Shown here piece after piece: positions 42,425 to 52,857 of a stretch of 64,000 nt of DNA. The stretch is from Mesonia algae (GTDB taxonomy: Bacteria; Bacteroidota; Bacteroidia; Flavobacteriales; Flavobacteriaceae), in the NCBI RefSeq assembly GCF_003253545.1, contig NZ_QKYV01000004.1, positions 62,001-126,000 of the forward strand, given 5' to 3'. The notes under the pieces were generated by a model, which saw only the letters and a program-made list of their open reading frames with translations, ran no database searches and was not told the DNA's origin. Position 1 is the stretch's first letter, and each line of letters begins with the position of its first letter. Both the position numbers and the translations under genes were made by a program.

Positions 42425-42456
42425 AAAAATGGCTACTCATACAGGTAGCCATTTTT
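42425..42456. terminator. Terminator after the PID-CTERM gene
   Basis: AAAAATGGCTAC (42425-42436) and GTAGCCATTTTT (42445-42456) pair perfectly over an eight-base loop. On the minus strand the stem runs into a T-rich stretch. Confidence 0.88.
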
Positions 42457-42476
42457 ATTTATCATCTAAAATTAGG

Positions 42477-42686
42477 TTATTTCTTACGTTGTAATTTTTT
42501 TACTCCAAAATATGCGCCTGCAGCCAAAAATAAACTAATAAGACTATCTATAGGCGCAGCAATAGGATCTGCGTCATTCATTCCTGTTTCGAATAAAATA
42601 TCATCTAAGTCTTGCGCGTTTACACTGCTAACAGCAATTAAACAAAATAATAATAAGATTAATTTTATATTTTTATAATTTCTCAT
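42477..42686 (-). CDS. Small PID-CTERM-type sorted protein
   Basis: 69 residues: a signal peptide (about 1-25, ending SSVNAQ), a short acidic spacer and a tail that matches the flavobacterial PID-CTERM layout, namely PID (45-47) followed by a hydrophobic helix SLISLFLAAGAYFGV and the basic end KKLQRKK. PID-CTERM is an annotated protein-sorting signal; the enzyme that recognises it in this organism is not known from this window. It is 11 bases downstream of the T9SS type A gene and shares its terminator. Such short carriers are often encoded beside large exported proteins. Confidence 0.85.
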   Translation of the reverse strand: MRNYKNIKLILLLFCLIAVSSVNAQDLDDILFETGMNDADPIAAPIDSLISLFLAAGAYFGVKKLQRKK

Positions 42687-42697
42687 CGTTGTTTCTA

Positions 42698-45600
42698 TTA
42701 CTGAATTATTAATTTTTTGTTAGTAGATTTTCCTCTTATATTAAATTTGATGATGTAAGAACCGCTATGTAATCTATTAACGTTAACACTAGATTTTTTA
42801 CTATTTAAATTTTTATAAAGTACTTCTTGTCCTAAAATATTATAAACTCTCATATAATCATCCTCAGAAAATTGCCCTTCAATAAATAATTGTCCGTTTG
42901 TTACAGGATTGGGATAAATATTTACTGTTGACGTAAGCGGGTTATCTAAGGCTAGTACTTTGGCTTTGAAGATAATTTTGAATCTATTGTAATCTATGCT
43001 TTCATCAACACTTTGATCAACCGTAAAAGCGATAAAATTTTCTTGATTAGGTTGTAGCAGAATTTCAGAATCTAAATAAACATCTTTTAAATATGTATTT
43101 ACATTATCAAAGGCAGGTACCTCTATACTTAAAGTGTAACTATTGCTTTTGTAATTGTTAACGAATAGTTGTAAAACCTCTTCTTCTATAGGTAAATCAC
43201 GGTATTCAATACTTAAAAGTTTATTGCTGTTATTACGAGCCATATTTTCATTTAGGTTCCCAAATTTTGGAGCATCCTTTAAATTAACTCCATTATTTTC
43301 TCCATCTATAAAATTTATTTTAAGACCATCTGTTGAAATTCCATTGATAAATTGTTCTTGTGTATATAAGTTTACGCTAATTTGCTCTGGCATATTGTTG
43401 TATAAAAATACATTAGTAGATGAGTTTGTAGTAGCTTTATTGTTTTCTTCAAAACCTATAGATGCATTTCCATTCTCGGCGGTAGTCACAAAAAATGCCT
43501 GTCCTGGCTGCAAGTATTGATTAGCCTCAGAAGACGCTACATTAGATGAACCATCACTTAGATCTACAACTGCATAAGCACCTTCTTCGCTTAAATTTGG
43601 ATCCCAAACGTAATAAAAGTTGGTATTTACATTATTTGTAGAAGTGTTGCTCATTACGGTATTCATATCTACAATAGCCTGGTAAGGGTTTCCTACTAAA
43701 CTAAATTTATCTTTAACTGTATTAAGCGTACTGTTTACATAACTTCCAGTATGTAATATTCCTGTAGATTTTAAGGTAGTAATATTAGCTGGAGAGTTAT
43801 TACTAGAAAGGTCTATAGTTCTATCTCCTCTAACAACGATGCGATAGCCTCTTCCCGTTTCTAAATTACTAGCAGTAGTATTGGTAATCGCTTGCCAAGG
43901 GTTTTGGCCACTAGTATAGGTATTATTAAATGTAAACATAGAAGGATTACCAGTAATAGTGGCATCAAAACCATTATCTCCTTGAACAGAACCTGTTATG
44001 TGCGTATCTTGCTGCCAAGAATTAGCAAAACTCTCTCCGCTTACGGGGCTACTTAATAAACGGAAAGCTCGACGCGCAGGAATATATCTTTGTATGCTAA
44101 CATCACCACTTCCGTTAAGGTTACCATTAAATTCTTCTAATTGAGCAGTACCTTGTGCGTTACTCATAAAAATAATATTTCCATTATTTGTGATATCTCC
44201 AAGAACATTAACTATTCCTTCTATTTGTAATACGGCACCATTGGCTATAGTTAAGTTATTTAACTGCGTGTCTAGAGTAAAACTTGCTATACCATCTAAA
44301 ATTTCAATATTATCTGTAGCTGTTGCTATACCGCTAGGATCTTCTGGAGACCAAGCACCTGCAGTATAAGTGTAGTTTGCAGATAAAGGATTAGAACAAG
44401 TAGCTTCGTGATTTCCTAAGTTACTAACATCGTTTTGATTTAAAACAATCCACTCTGACTCCAAAGTAGGAAAGCCACATCCTGTAGTAGTATTACTAGT
44501 AACACCTTGGCAAATTGTAGTTTTTCTAGTTAATGTTTTGTTTTCTGTGGAATGATTATTAGAACTCCATCTAGATCCAGGATCACAACCTACTTGTCCT
44601 ATAATATCTATAATATTACCATTGTGTTTTAATACAATAGCATCGTCACCGTTAAAATTACATACTGAGCTTTCAAGCACATTTCCGTTATAAATTGTAG
44701 CATTGAAATTAGACAATACAATTACTTCATTGTTTGCTAATGATGGTGAGTTTTCATCTAAATCTTGTGTGTTATTTGGAGAAGATGATCCGTTACTATA
44801 TAATTCGACAGTATATTCCGCTAGATTTACAGCTTCTCCCGTACCATTAAAAATTTCTAAATACTTATTATTACTAGACCCTTCGACATATTCTGAAAAG
44901 AACAAGTTTAGTGCTCCTTCTGGAGCTTCTGTAGTACTTATATTATTAATTAATGGTAAACTTGTATTATAATTTGGACCATTTAAACACTCCATATCAT
45001 TATAAGAAAAGATATAGAAGTAGTAAACAGTAGACGGGTTTAAACTAGGTGCTGTAATAGTGGTGTTATTAGACGCTTCTATCACTATTGCATTACCTAA
45101 AATTTCGTTTGTAGAATACGTCACGCCGTTTATAGGCAATTGAGATAATGAGGAAGATTCACTTACTAATGCTAAATATTTATCTGCGGTAGTAGCAGTA
45201 AAGTCACCACTTATAGAACTACTTGAAACATTATTTAGAATAAGATTTGTTGCTTGATCACTAGGTGCTATGCAAGGTTCTGGAGCTGCAGGTGCAGTTA
45301 CTTCTATGGTAAAACTATCTTCTGCAGCTGTATTGTATGCCGTAACATTTATAAAATAGGTGCTGCCAGATATAAGTTCTTCTGTAATCGTTTCTGTTAG
45401 GTTAGTAGTCGCAGAATTGTATATATCATCTGGGTTTGATAATGTTGGGCAAGAGTTATAGATATATAAATCGGCATCTCCAGAAAAGTTAGAAAGCGAA
45501 ATGGTATAAGATTCGTTATAAGTAGGAGTAAAGCTGTACCATACATCATTCCCTTCATCAAAAGGATCTTCAAAGTTAGAATTTTCTAGAGTGCCTATCA

Positions 45601-46513
45601 CCTCTCCCGTATTTACCGAAAGTGCGATTGCGTTTGCACATTCGTCATTTGTGGGTGGACTGGCTATTACTTTACCGTTTAAATTTAGAACTACATCGTT
45701 AGCACTTCCTCCAGAGATAGTGATAGCATCATTATATTCTGCAGTTGTTAATCCACTTTTAAGACGTGCATATAACGTAGTTGTGGTTCCATCGTAATTA
45801 GTTAAGGTTATGTTACTGCTGTAACCTGAAGTTTCAGTTTCTGAAATTTCAAAATTACTATTCGTGGGTAGGTTTAAGTTAACATTACTTCCGTCAAGGT
45901 TATTACCTGTGATTTCAAAAGATTGAGCTTGAGAAGGGCCGTTGTTTTCTATGTAAGTTAAATTGTTTATGGGGTTAGGGTTAACATTTATAACTGAAGT
46001 GTTAGAAACTCCTTCGGCTATTAATTTTAAATTTCGTAATCTAACACCTCGTCCTGAAATACTGTTATTAGAAATTTTTAAAACTACCGTGCTAGTAAGA
46101 TTATTTAATGAAAAGGTACCTCCATCAATATAACTAGAACCAGTAGTTGTAGTTGAAGTTTCTGTTTGAGTATAAGTGACACCTCCATCATAAGAAATTT
46201 CTATTTTAGCTTTATTGTGACCTCCACTACCATAAGATGCTACATTTAAACTAAATTCTACAGAACTATAAGAGGAGAGGTTATAAGAAGCTGTAATGAT
46301 ATCATCACTAGGATTTCCTGCTTCTACTAACCAATAACTACCTTTATTTGTAGCTTGATTCCCGGCGTTCTGATTGAAAGTCCAGCCGGTAGGTTCTGAT
46401 CCCCCACCACTTTCATTAAAAATTTCTGTTTGTCCCCAGCTTATTTGTGATAAAGAGAGTAAAAAACAAAATAATAATACTCTAAAATTAAAGTTTAGTA
46501 AATTTATATTCAT
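42698..46513 (-). CDS. Large T9SS type A cargo protein with lamin-tail domain
   Basis: 1271 residues with a signal peptide (about 1-28). A carbohydrate-module-like N-terminal region (about 30-165) leads to a choice-of-anchor region; near 285-415 a pre-peptidase C-terminal-like beta domain (DVWYSFTP, GDADLYIYNSCP); near 540-660 a lamin tail domain (LFFSEYVEGSSNNKYLEIFN, GDDAIVLKHNGNIIDIIG). The last 80 residues form the type A sorting domain (NIYPNPVTNGQLFIEG, YNILGQEV, SGSYIIKF). It is secreted through the T9SS with C-terminal domain removal. No catalytic motif is visible, so a structural or adhesive role is inferred. Confidence 0.9.
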   Translation of the reverse strand: MNINLLNFNFRVLLFCFLLSLSQISWGQTEIFNESGGGSEPTGWTFNQNAGNQATNKGSYWLVEAGNPSDDIITASYNLSSYSSVEFSLNVASYGSGGHNKAKIEISYDGGVTYTQTETSTTTTGSSYIDGGTFSLNNLTSTVVLKISNNSISGRGVRLRNLKLIAEGVSNTSVINVNPNPINNLTYIENNGPSQAQSFEITGNNLDGSNVNLNLPTNSNFEISETETSGYSSNITLTNYDGTTTTLYARLKSGLTTAEYNDAITISGGSANDVVLNLNGKVIASPPTNDECANAIALSVNTGEVIGTLENSNFEDPFDEGNDVWYSFTPTYNESYTISLSNFSGDADLYIYNSCPTLSNPDDIYNSATTNLTETITEELISGSTYFINVTAYNTAAEDSFTIEVTAPAAPEPCIAPSDQATNLILNNVSSSSISGDFTATTADKYLALVSESSSLSQLPINGVTYSTNEILGNAIVIEASNNTTITAPSLNPSTVYYFYIFSYNDMECLNGPNYNTSLPLINNISTTEAPEGALNLFFSEYVEGSSNNKYLEIFNGTGEAVNLAEYTVELYSNGSSSPNNTQDLDENSPSLANNEVIVLSNFNATIYNGNVLESSVCNFNGDDAIVLKHNGNIIDIIGQVGCDPGSRWSSNNHSTENKTLTRKTTICQGVTSNTTTGCGFPTLESEWIVLNQNDVSNLGNHEATCSNPLSANYTYTAGAWSPEDPSGIATATDNIEILDGIASFTLDTQLNNLTIANGAVLQIEGIVNVLGDITNNGNIIFMSNAQGTAQLEEFNGNLNGSGDVSIQRYIPARRAFRLLSSPVSGESFANSWQQDTHITGSVQGDNGFDATITGNPSMFTFNNTYTSGQNPWQAITNTTASNLETGRGYRIVVRGDRTIDLSSNNSPANITTLKSTGILHTGSYVNSTLNTVKDKFSLVGNPYQAIVDMNTVMSNTSTNNVNTNFYYVWDPNLSEEGAYAVVDLSDGSSNVASSEANQYLQPGQAFFVTTAENGNASIGFEENNKATTNSSTNVFLYNNMPEQISVNLYTQEQFINGISTDGLKINFIDGENNGVNLKDAPKFGNLNENMARNNSNKLLSIEYRDLPIEEEVLQLFVNNYKSNSYTLSIEVPAFDNVNTYLKDVYLDSEILLQPNQENFIAFTVDQSVDESIDYNRFKIIFKAKVLALDNPLTSTVNIYPNPVTNGQLFIEGQFSEDDYMRVYNILGQEVLYKNLNSKKSSVNVNRLHSGSYIIKFNIRGKSTNKKLIIQ

Positions 46514-46924
46514 AATAAGTTTGTTTTAAAAAGCTAAATTATGATTTATCTACAGAGGTTTTATTATCTAAGTTTAGGTTTTTGTTACCAAATTATTTAT
46601 TTAAAGTTTATTAATGCGCTTTATCGATACTATGTGTTTTATGTCGGAATAATGAGGTGTAGATCCCCATTTTTAAGTTTTTGAACAGTATTAATTTGAG
46701 GTGAGAGAAGCTAAATCTTAATTAAAAAAAGTCTATCTAAATAATTTGTAGAATAAACATAATTAAAAGTTTTTACAGATAATAAATATAAATGTTAACT
46801 GTAGAAATGCTAACCAAAATATTTATAGGATGATTACCTCTCTAATATGATCCTTTTTAAAAATTAATTAATACTTTAAACCTTTTAGGAAAAGAAATGG
46901 TTTAAATTCTCAACTATAAGATTT
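46514..46924. other. AT-rich intergenic region, no gene seen
   Basis: A 411-base gap before the large T9SS gene (promoter side) and after the M23 peptidase gene. It is AT-rich, with a weak hairpin TTAAACC/GGTTTAA at 46876-46905 that could be a poor terminator for the M23 gene. I found no exact -7 consensus, RNA gene or repeat. Confidence 0.5.
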
Positions 46925-47740
46925 TTAATAGGACCTAAGGTAAGTATTTTCCTTTTTCAGATGAAAAGAGTTTTTACCATCATTTATTCTGAATTTTACA
47001 GGAAGGGTTTTTCTCGCGTGAATATTTTGCATAAAAACCTCTAAATGTAAATGAGGTCCGGTGGACCATCCGGTATTTCCGCTATAAGCAATTATATCTC
47101 CTTTTTTTATTTTTTGTCCTTTAGAAACAGTGGCTCCTTTGTATTTAATATGTGCGTACTCTGCGAACGAACCATCGGCATGATAAATTACGATATAATT
47201 ATTAAATCGGCTACAACTTGAAGTTGGACAAGATCTATTATTATTATCAACTACTTTTATTATAACACCATCTCTTATTGCTAGTATTTCAGATCCAATA
47301 GGCATATCAAAATCTAAAGCATTTTTATTTTGGTGTGAGAATTCTCCATTATAACCTTGTAAAATTGAATAAGATTTATTTGTGGGAAAAGGCAAATCAT
47401 AATTAAAAGTAGATGAAGTCTCTTTCAAAAAATGGTTTCCAATTGTGTAGGTAGTTTCATAATTAAATCCATACGCTTTATGGTTTTGTATGAGTTCTAA
47501 TTTAGTAACCTCAAACTTTTTGGTTTGCGCCGGAATAACAAAAATATTTACTTCTCCCTTGGATGATTTAAGATTTTTGAGATTAAAATTAAACTCTACC
47601 GAAACCGGGCACGACTCTTTATTGTCAGCATAAATAATATATCCATTTTCTACATTTAACTCATAAATTTTCAATTCAGTTTGACTAAAAGAAATAATAT
47701 GAAAAAAGAGAAGCAAAAATAAAGGAGAAGAGCTTTTCAT
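46925..47740 (-). CDS. M23 family peptidase (LytM-like), secreted
   Basis: 271 residues with signal peptide (MKSSSPLFLLLFFHIISFSQ). The N-terminal 110 residues form a beta domain without known match. The LytM/M23 domain (about 128-260) has the metal motif H-Q-N-K-N-A-L-D-F-D (His and Asp), a middle YIVIYHADGSFAEYAHIKYK and the HLHLEV motif. M23 enzymes cleave peptidoglycan cross-bridges or glycine-rich peptides. It is monocistronic and convergent with nothing, near the T9SS cluster but not shown to be linked. Confidence 0.92.
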   Translation of the reverse strand: MKSSSPLFLLLFFHIISFSQTELKIYELNVENGYIIYADNKESCPVSVEFNFNLKNLKSSKGEVNIFVIPAQTKKFEVTKLELIQNHKAYGFNYETTYTIGNHFLKETSSTFNYDLPFPTNKSYSILQGYNGEFSHQNKNALDFDMPIGSEILAIRDGVIIKVVDNNNRSCPTSSCSRFNNYIVIYHADGSFAEYAHIKYKGATVSKGQKIKKGDIIAYSGNTGWSTGPHLHLEVFMQNIHARKTLPVKFRINDGKNSFHLKKENTYLRSY

Positions 47741-47860
47741 TTTTTTAAATAGATATTTAGATGAGTTAATTAGCTTTTTTTATAATTACTGACATAATGA
47801 CAATCTTATTTTTAAATTTGTTTATGTTGTTTTTAACCAGTTTTTTAAAGCGTAATGATT

Positions 47861-47890
47861 AACCCATTAGTTTAATGTATTAATTGGGTT
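47861..47890. repeat. Imperfect hairpin between M23 and SMR genes
   Basis: AACCCATTA (47861-47869) pairs with TAATTGGGTT (47881-47890) with one bulged base. No T-run follows on the minus strand that would serve the SMR gene, so its function is unclear. The 286-base gap around it shows no gene. Confidence 0.35.
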
Positions 47891-48026
47891 TTAAATTGTT
47901 TTTCGAATGCTAATAATCAGAAATAAAAAATTGTAAAAAGTAAAAATTAACGAAAATTTGTTTGCTTTAGGTTTCATTCTATGGCTAAATTCTTACGATT
48001 TGATTTATAATATTACACATTAAAAA

Positions 48027-48350
48027 TTAAGAAACTACTTTTAAGCCTATAATACTAATGATTAAAGTGGTGATAAAAAATATTCTCCAAAAAGTAGCTG
48101 GCTCTTGAAAGTAAAATATTCCTAATAAAACAGTTCCTATAGCTCCAATTCCTGTCCAAGTAGCGTAAGCAGTTCCTATAGGTAAATGTTGAGTTACTTT
48201 AACTAATAAAATCATACTTATACTTAAGCAAATGATAAAAGAGCCATACCAAAATAAGGCTGCATTTCCACTTAATTCTTTTGCTTTCCCTAATGAAAAC
48301 GCAAAACCTACTTCAAAAAGTCCGGCAACGATTAATAAAAACCAATTCAT
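48027..48350 (-). CDS. Small multidrug resistance (SMR) family transporter
   Basis: 107 residues with four transmembrane helices, the classic SMR size. The essential Glu13 lies in GLFEVGFAFSLGKA, and the GTAYATWTGIGAIGTVLLGI motif is conserved. This branch includes Gdx/SugE-type guanidinium exporters as well as EmrE-type quaternary ammonium exporters; the LFEVGFAFSLGKAKELSG context leans to the Gdx side but I cannot confirm. The gene begins two bases after uvrB ends, hence probably one transcript. Confidence 0.92.
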   Translation of the reverse strand: MNWFLLIVAGLFEVGFAFSLGKAKELSGNAALFWYGSFIICLSISMILLVKVTQHLPIGTAYATWTGIGAIGTVLLGIFYFQEPATFWRIFFITTLIISIIGLKVVS

Positions 48351-48352
48351 AA

Positions 48353-50359
48353 CTAATCTTTTTTATCCTTTTTCTTTTCTTGTAACATCTTAATCTCGTC
48401 TCTCAATTGTGCTGCAGTCATAAAGTCTAACTCTTTTGCTGCTTTTTCCATTTCTTTACGCACTTTACGAATGCGATCTTCTAATTGGTTTTCTGTAAAA
48501 TAAGTAACTTCTTCTTCAGCAGCTTGTAGAGTAGGAGCTTTTTCAAATTTATAAGGTTCTACTTTTTTACCTGCTAGAGCACTGTCTAATGACTTGTTAA
48601 GTGCTGTGGGGGTAATGTTATGTTTAGTATTATAATTAATTTGTTTAGTTCTTCTGTAGGCAGTTTCATCTATAGTTTGTTGCATACTATTGGTAATTTT
48701 ATCGGCATACATGATTGCTTTTCCTTCTAAATGTCTTGCCGCTCGGCCAATGGTTTGCGTAAGTGAACGATTGCTTCTCAAAAAACCCTCTTTATCTGCA
48801 TCTAGTATTGCGACTAAAGATACTTCAGGCAAATCTAAACCTTCTCGTAGTAAGTTAACACCTACCAAAACATCGAATATACCTTTACGTAAGTCGTGCA
48901 TGATTTCTACCCGTTCCAAGGTATCAATATCACTGTGAATATAGCGACAGCGGATATCGATTCTGCTTAAATATTTGGTAAGTTCTTCTGCCATTCTCTT
49001 GGTAAGCGTAGTAACTAAGACACGTTGGTCTTTTTCTACACGAACTTGAATTTCTTCTATTAAATCATCAATCTGATTAAGACTAGGTCGAACTTCTATA
49101 ATAGGATCTAATAGCCCTGTAGGTCTAATTACCTGTTCAACATAGACTCCATCAGTTTTATGGAGTTCATAATCTGCTGGGGTGGCACTAACGTATACAA
49201 CTTGGTTTTGAAGCGCTTCAAACTCTTCTGCTTTTAAAGGTCGGTTATCCATTGCAGCGGGAAGTCTAAATCCGTATTCTACTAAGTTTTCTTTTCGGCT
49301 ACGATCACCTCCGTACATCGCTCCTACTTGAGGAATGGTAACGTGACTTTCATCTACGATCATTAAATAATCGTCTGGAAAATAATCTAGTAAACAGAAA
49401 GGTCTAGTGCCAGGAAGCCTTCCGTCAAGGTATCGAGAGTAATTTTCAATACCTGAGCAATAACCTAATTCTCGAATCATTTCTAAATCAAAATTGGTGC
49501 GTTCTTCTAATCGTTTTGCTTCGAGTGGTTTTCCTGTATCTTTAAAAAATTCTACTTGTTTACCTAAATCTAAACTTATTTGATTGATAGCTCCATTTAA
49601 TACATCTGGAGATGTCACGAACATATTGGCAGGATAGATATTTAAGCGATCGTATTTTTCTAGAATTTCGTTGGTTTTTACATCAAAAGCTTCAATTTCT
49701 TCAATTTCATCTCCAAAAAAATGAATTCTAAAAGCATCATCGGCATAACTAGGGAAAACATCTACCGTGTCTCCTTTAATTCTAAAATTCCCGTGGTGAA
49801 ACTCTGCTTCTGTTCGCGCATATAAACTTTGAACCAAGCGATGTAAAAGTTTGGTTCTTGAAATTTCTTGATCTTTATGAATAGAAATCACATTCTTTTG
49901 AAACTCTACTGGGTTTCCTATACCATAAAGACAACTTACCGAAGCTACTACTAAAACATCTCGACGACCAGAAAGAAGTGAAGAGGTGGTGCTTAAACGC
50001 AACTTTTCAATCTCTTCATTGATAGATAGGTCTTTTTCTATATAAGTTCCAGAAGAAGGTATAAAAGCTTCGGGTTGGTAGTAATCATAATACGAAACAA
50101 AATACTCTACTGCATTGTTAGGAAAAAATGCTTTAAACTCTGAATATAACTGAGCTGCCAATGTTTTATTATGTGCCAAAACTAAGGTAGGTCGTTCTAC
50201 TTGTTCTACCACATTGGCCATTGTAAAGGTCTTTCCCGAACCTGTAACTCCCAACAAAGTTTGGTAACGTTCATTAGAGTTAATACCTTCAACTAATTTT
50301 TTAATAGCCTGGGGTTGATCGCCCGTAGGTTTGTAGTTAGATTCTATATTGAATTTCAT
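48353..50359 (-). CDS. uvrB: UvrABC excision nuclease subunit B
   Basis: 668 residues. Walker [10 protein letters not shown] (36-44), the Tyr-rich beta-hairpin [14 protein letters not shown] (83-96) that probes damaged DNA, the DESH helicase box, motif [11 protein letters not shown] and the C-terminal UVR domain (630-661) for UvrC contact. Nucleotide excision repair in the cytosol with UvrA and UvrC. Its upstream gap has a short palindrome TTCCGTTAAACGGAA (50376-50390) of unknown use. Followed directly by the SMR gene. Confidence 0.97.
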   Translation of the reverse strand: MKFNIESNYKPTGDQPQAIKKLVEGINSNERYQTLLGVTGSGKTFTMANVVEQVERPTLVLAHNKTLAAQLYSEFKAFFPNNAVEYFVSYYDYYQPEAFIPSSGTYIEKDLSINEEIEKLRLSTTSSLLSGRRDVLVVASVSCLYGIGNPVEFQKNVISIHKDQEISRTKLLHRLVQSLYARTEAEFHHGNFRIKGDTVDVFPSYADDAFRIHFFGDEIEEIEAFDVKTNEILEKYDRLNIYPANMFVTSPDVLNGAINQISLDLGKQVEFFKDTGKPLEAKRLEERTNFDLEMIRELGYCSGIENYSRYLDGRLPGTRPFCLLDYFPDDYLMIVDESHVTIPQVGAMYGGDRSRKENLVEYGFRLPAAMDNRPLKAEEFEALQNQVVYVSATPADYELHKTDGVYVEQVIRPTGLLDPIIEVRPSLNQIDDLIEEIQVRVEKDQRVLVTTLTKRMAEELTKYLSRIDIRCRYIHSDIDTLERVEIMHDLRKGIFDVLVGVNLLREGLDLPEVSLVAILDADKEGFLRSNRSLTQTIGRAARHLEGKAIMYADKITNSMQQTIDETAYRRTKQINYNTKHNITPTALNKSLDSALAGKKVEPYKFEKAPTLQAAEEEVTYFTENQLEDRIRKVRKEMEKAAKELDFMTAAQLRDEIKMLQEKKKDKKD

Positions 50360-50375
50360 GGAATATCCAATTTAA

Positions 50376-50390
50376 TTCCGTTAAACGGAA
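50376..50390. promoter_or_regulatory. Palindrome upstream of uvrB
   Basis: TTCCGTT-A-AACGGAA is a 7-bp perfect inverted repeat 17 bases before the uvrB ATG, without a T-run. It could be an operator; no known SOS-box in this phylum matches it in my memory. Confidence 0.35.
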
Positions 50391-50431
50391 ATCATGACAT
50401 AAATAAAAGTGAGGATAAATTTACTTAAAAC

Positions 50432-52759
50432 CTACCGCTTTAATGTGAAATGTGACTTAAAATTAGAACCATCTATAAGTTCTGCACTAAACCAATAATC
50501 ATTTGAAGGTAAGTTTTTTCCGTTGTAGGTTCCGTTCCATGAATCGTAAGGAGAAAGTACTTGAAGAATTTTACCAAATCTGTCAAAAATAATGACTTTC
50601 TTTATTATTCTATTACCTCTATCGATACCTAGAAGTCTCCACGTATCATTATTCCCGTCTTGATTAGGGGTGAAAAATTTCATATAACCAATGACATAGA
50701 TTTGCTTAGAGCTAATCCCACAACTGTTTTTATCTTTAACATAAATAGTGTGCTCACCAGGTTGAAGATTGAATATAGGAGATGTGTAATAGGGCCCGTA
50801 TAAATTATCTATGGCATAGCTATAATTACCTGTTCCCGAAGCTAAAACTTCTACTTGATAACTACCAAATTCTCCTAGTAAATTATATGAAATAGTAGCT
50901 TTTTCTGAAGAAAAAACTGTTATAATGTTGGTGATAGTGCAAGAATAAGTTATACCGTTAATTTGTGTTTCTTGTGTTATATTAACTTCATAAGTCCCAA
51001 TTTCAAAAACTTCAATTTCTGAAGTTGTTTCTCCATTTTCCCATAAGAAAGTATAATCATTAGAATCTCCAATTACCCCTGAATTTATCGATACTGAATT
51101 TTCTTCACTACAAAGATAAAAAGTAGTGTTTTCTTCAGCTTGTGGAGTAGGGGCTTGATCTAAAATTACTTCTACAATTCCTTGGCAACCTAAAGGTGTC
51201 TCAGCTCTGGCAAATATACTGGTAGGTAATTCTGAATTTAAAAGTTCTAAAGTATCTTCTAACGTGTTTTCTTGAGTTATGGCATTTTCCGCAGTAGCGA
51301 AAAATTCTACATAAAGATTACTCATTCCTATTTCATTCTCTATGAGTGGGATGGAATTGTTTAAACTAAAAACAATAGAGTTTTCATTACTACACTCTAC
51401 ATAACGAATTGGGTTGTATTGACCTGATGGAGTAGATAGAGTGATTTCTATAACTTTATAGCAACCTCTTTGCGTTTGGATACGCGCATAAATAATTTGA
51501 TTTGGACTAGTATTTTGAAATGAAGCAGGATTAGGAATAGAATTTATTTCATTTTCTGCATCATTTGATGAAGTATAAAAACCCGATACTGTATAAAGAG
51601 AGTTATTATTAGTAAAAGTATTATTATTACTACTTAAATCATAAATACTTAAGCCGTCATTATTATCATCACACTCGCTAATTGTTCTATTGGTAATATT
51701 AGAGAAATTTGTATAAGTAACAAGAATATCGTCTTCTGCCGTACAACCATTACCATAATCTAAAACCACCTTATAAACTCCTGGTGTGGAAACAGTATAT
51801 GTTGTTTCTGTTGGACCTGTGGTTAGTACAATTTCGTTACCATTATTATCAACTTCTAACCAAGTATAATTTTGTGGGATATTACCATTGTCAAAAACTT
51901 GCAGAGTAAAAGTTTCATTTTCACAAAGCGCATTTGCTCCTACTAGATCCTCTCCTAAATCTGCTCCAATATTAAAGCTTCCACCTTCTAAAAATACCGC
52001 AGAATCATAACGATAATTTTGTTCATCGGCAATAATTAATTTTATATGGTAAGTCGTATTTTGAGTTACAGCAGCAGTAGCTGTAAGCGCTTTGGTTTGG
52101 CCATTAAAATTAATAGGAACATTGACATCGTTAAACGAACCAAAATACTGCTCGTTTTCTGCATCACAACCACCAGGAATTTCAGGGTGAACTGTAGTGA
52201 CTTGTACGGGAATATTAGTGCTCGGGACTACCGCAATATTGGTATAACTTCCCCCTTGTGGTTTAATTAAAAATGCAAAAACATCTGAGTAGATACACGT
52301 ATTTGGGTCACCTTCTTGATATTCTTCGGAGGCAAAAATATATCTAAACTGCACTATATTAGCATTTGGAGTAAAATCAAACTCTAAAACAGTGGCATTG
52401 GTTGTGTTCGATACCCCTAAAACATTTTCTAAATCTTGATCACTTCCCCAACCAGAAGCATCATCATCACTTAGATTGTTATTAGGTCCAGGAACATTCG
52501 AAATTCTTCCAGTGCTCATTACAACTCCATTGTCAAAAGGAAAACTGGAGTTATTGCTTTCAAAATATCCGAAACTACTATCATTAGCCCCAAAGTTTCC
52601 CGAAACAGTATTAGTAACGTTAATATTTTCAATGCAACCACTATCTATCAAAATGTCTTCAATAAGTTCTTGTGGGGTATAATTATTATTCACTGTTATA
52701 TTTTGTGCCTGTAGAGCAAAAGATATAACACTTATAAAAATAAAAAGAAAGTACTTCAA
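50432..52759 (-). CDS. T9SS type B sorted choice-of-anchor L protein
   Basis: 775 residues with a TTG start (52757-52759) and a signal peptide (MKYFLFIFISVISFALQAQ). Residues about 20-270 are a choice-of-anchor L domain (NNGVVMSTGRISNVPGPNN-like block, FRYIFASEEYQEGDP). Ig-like and HYR-like repeats follow (about 270-690). The C-terminal 80 residues are the gliding motility-associated type B domain (FFTPNQDGNNDTWRLLGI, FDRFGKILQVLSP, NGKNLPSNDYWFSAEL). It is exported by the T9SS. An exact -7 element is present upstream. It is the first of three tandem type B genes. Confidence 0.9.
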   Translation of the reverse strand: MKYFLFIFISVISFALQAQNITVNNNYTPQELIEDILIDSGCIENINVTNTVSGNFGANDSSFGYFESNNSSFPFDNGVVMSTGRISNVPGPNNNLSDDDASGWGSDQDLENVLGVSNTTNATVLEFDFTPNANIVQFRYIFASEEYQEGDPNTCIYSDVFAFLIKPQGGSYTNIAVVPSTNIPVQVTTVHPEIPGGCDAENEQYFGSFNDVNVPINFNGQTKALTATAAVTQNTTYHIKLIIADEQNYRYDSAVFLEGGSFNIGADLGEDLVGANALCENETFTLQVFDNGNIPQNYTWLEVDNNGNEIVLTTGPTETTYTVSTPGVYKVVLDYGNGCTAEDDILVTYTNFSNITNRTISECDDNNDGLSIYDLSSNNNTFTNNNSLYTVSGFYTSSNDAENEINSIPNPASFQNTSPNQIIYARIQTQRGCYKVIEITLSTPSGQYNPIRYVECSNENSIVFSLNNSIPLIENEIGMSNLYVEFFATAENAITQENTLEDTLELLNSELPTSIFARAETPLGCQGIVEVILDQAPTPQAEENTTFYLCSEENSVSINSGVIGDSNDYTFLWENGETTSEIEVFEIGTYEVNITQETQINGITYSCTITNIITVFSSEKATISYNLLGEFGSYQVEVLASGTGNYSYAIDNLYGPYYTSPIFNLQPGEHTIYVKDKNSCGISSKQIYVIGYMKFFTPNQDGNNDTWRLLGIDRGNRIIKKVIIFDRFGKILQVLSPYDSWNGTYNGKNLPSNDYWFSAELIDGSNFKSHFTLKR

Positions 52760-52779
52760 TATTGTATTTTTTGGGAGTG

Positions 52780-52787
52780 CAAAAATA
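52780..52787 (-). promoter_or_regulatory. -7 element of the choice-of-anchor L gene
   Basis: TATTTTTG on the minus strand matches TAnnTTTG, 20 bases before the TTG start. It indicates that the gene has its own promoter instead of reading through from the upstream type B gene. Confidence 0.5.
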
Positions 52788-52857
52788 CACAGTAAAGTTG
52801 ATTTACATACGTTTATAATTATTTTTTAACAGTAATATAATCTACTTTAACAACTGT

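Noticed and set aside
43155-43520. Antisense open frames within the T9SS giant genes
   Set aside because: Long frames opposite repetitive Ser/Asn/Thr-rich coding sequence are expected by codon bias and have no domain.
46876-46905. Hairpin TTAAACC/GGTTTAA as a terminator for the M23 gene
   Set aside because: Short stem, large loop and no T-run on the minus strand; left as a weak possibility only.
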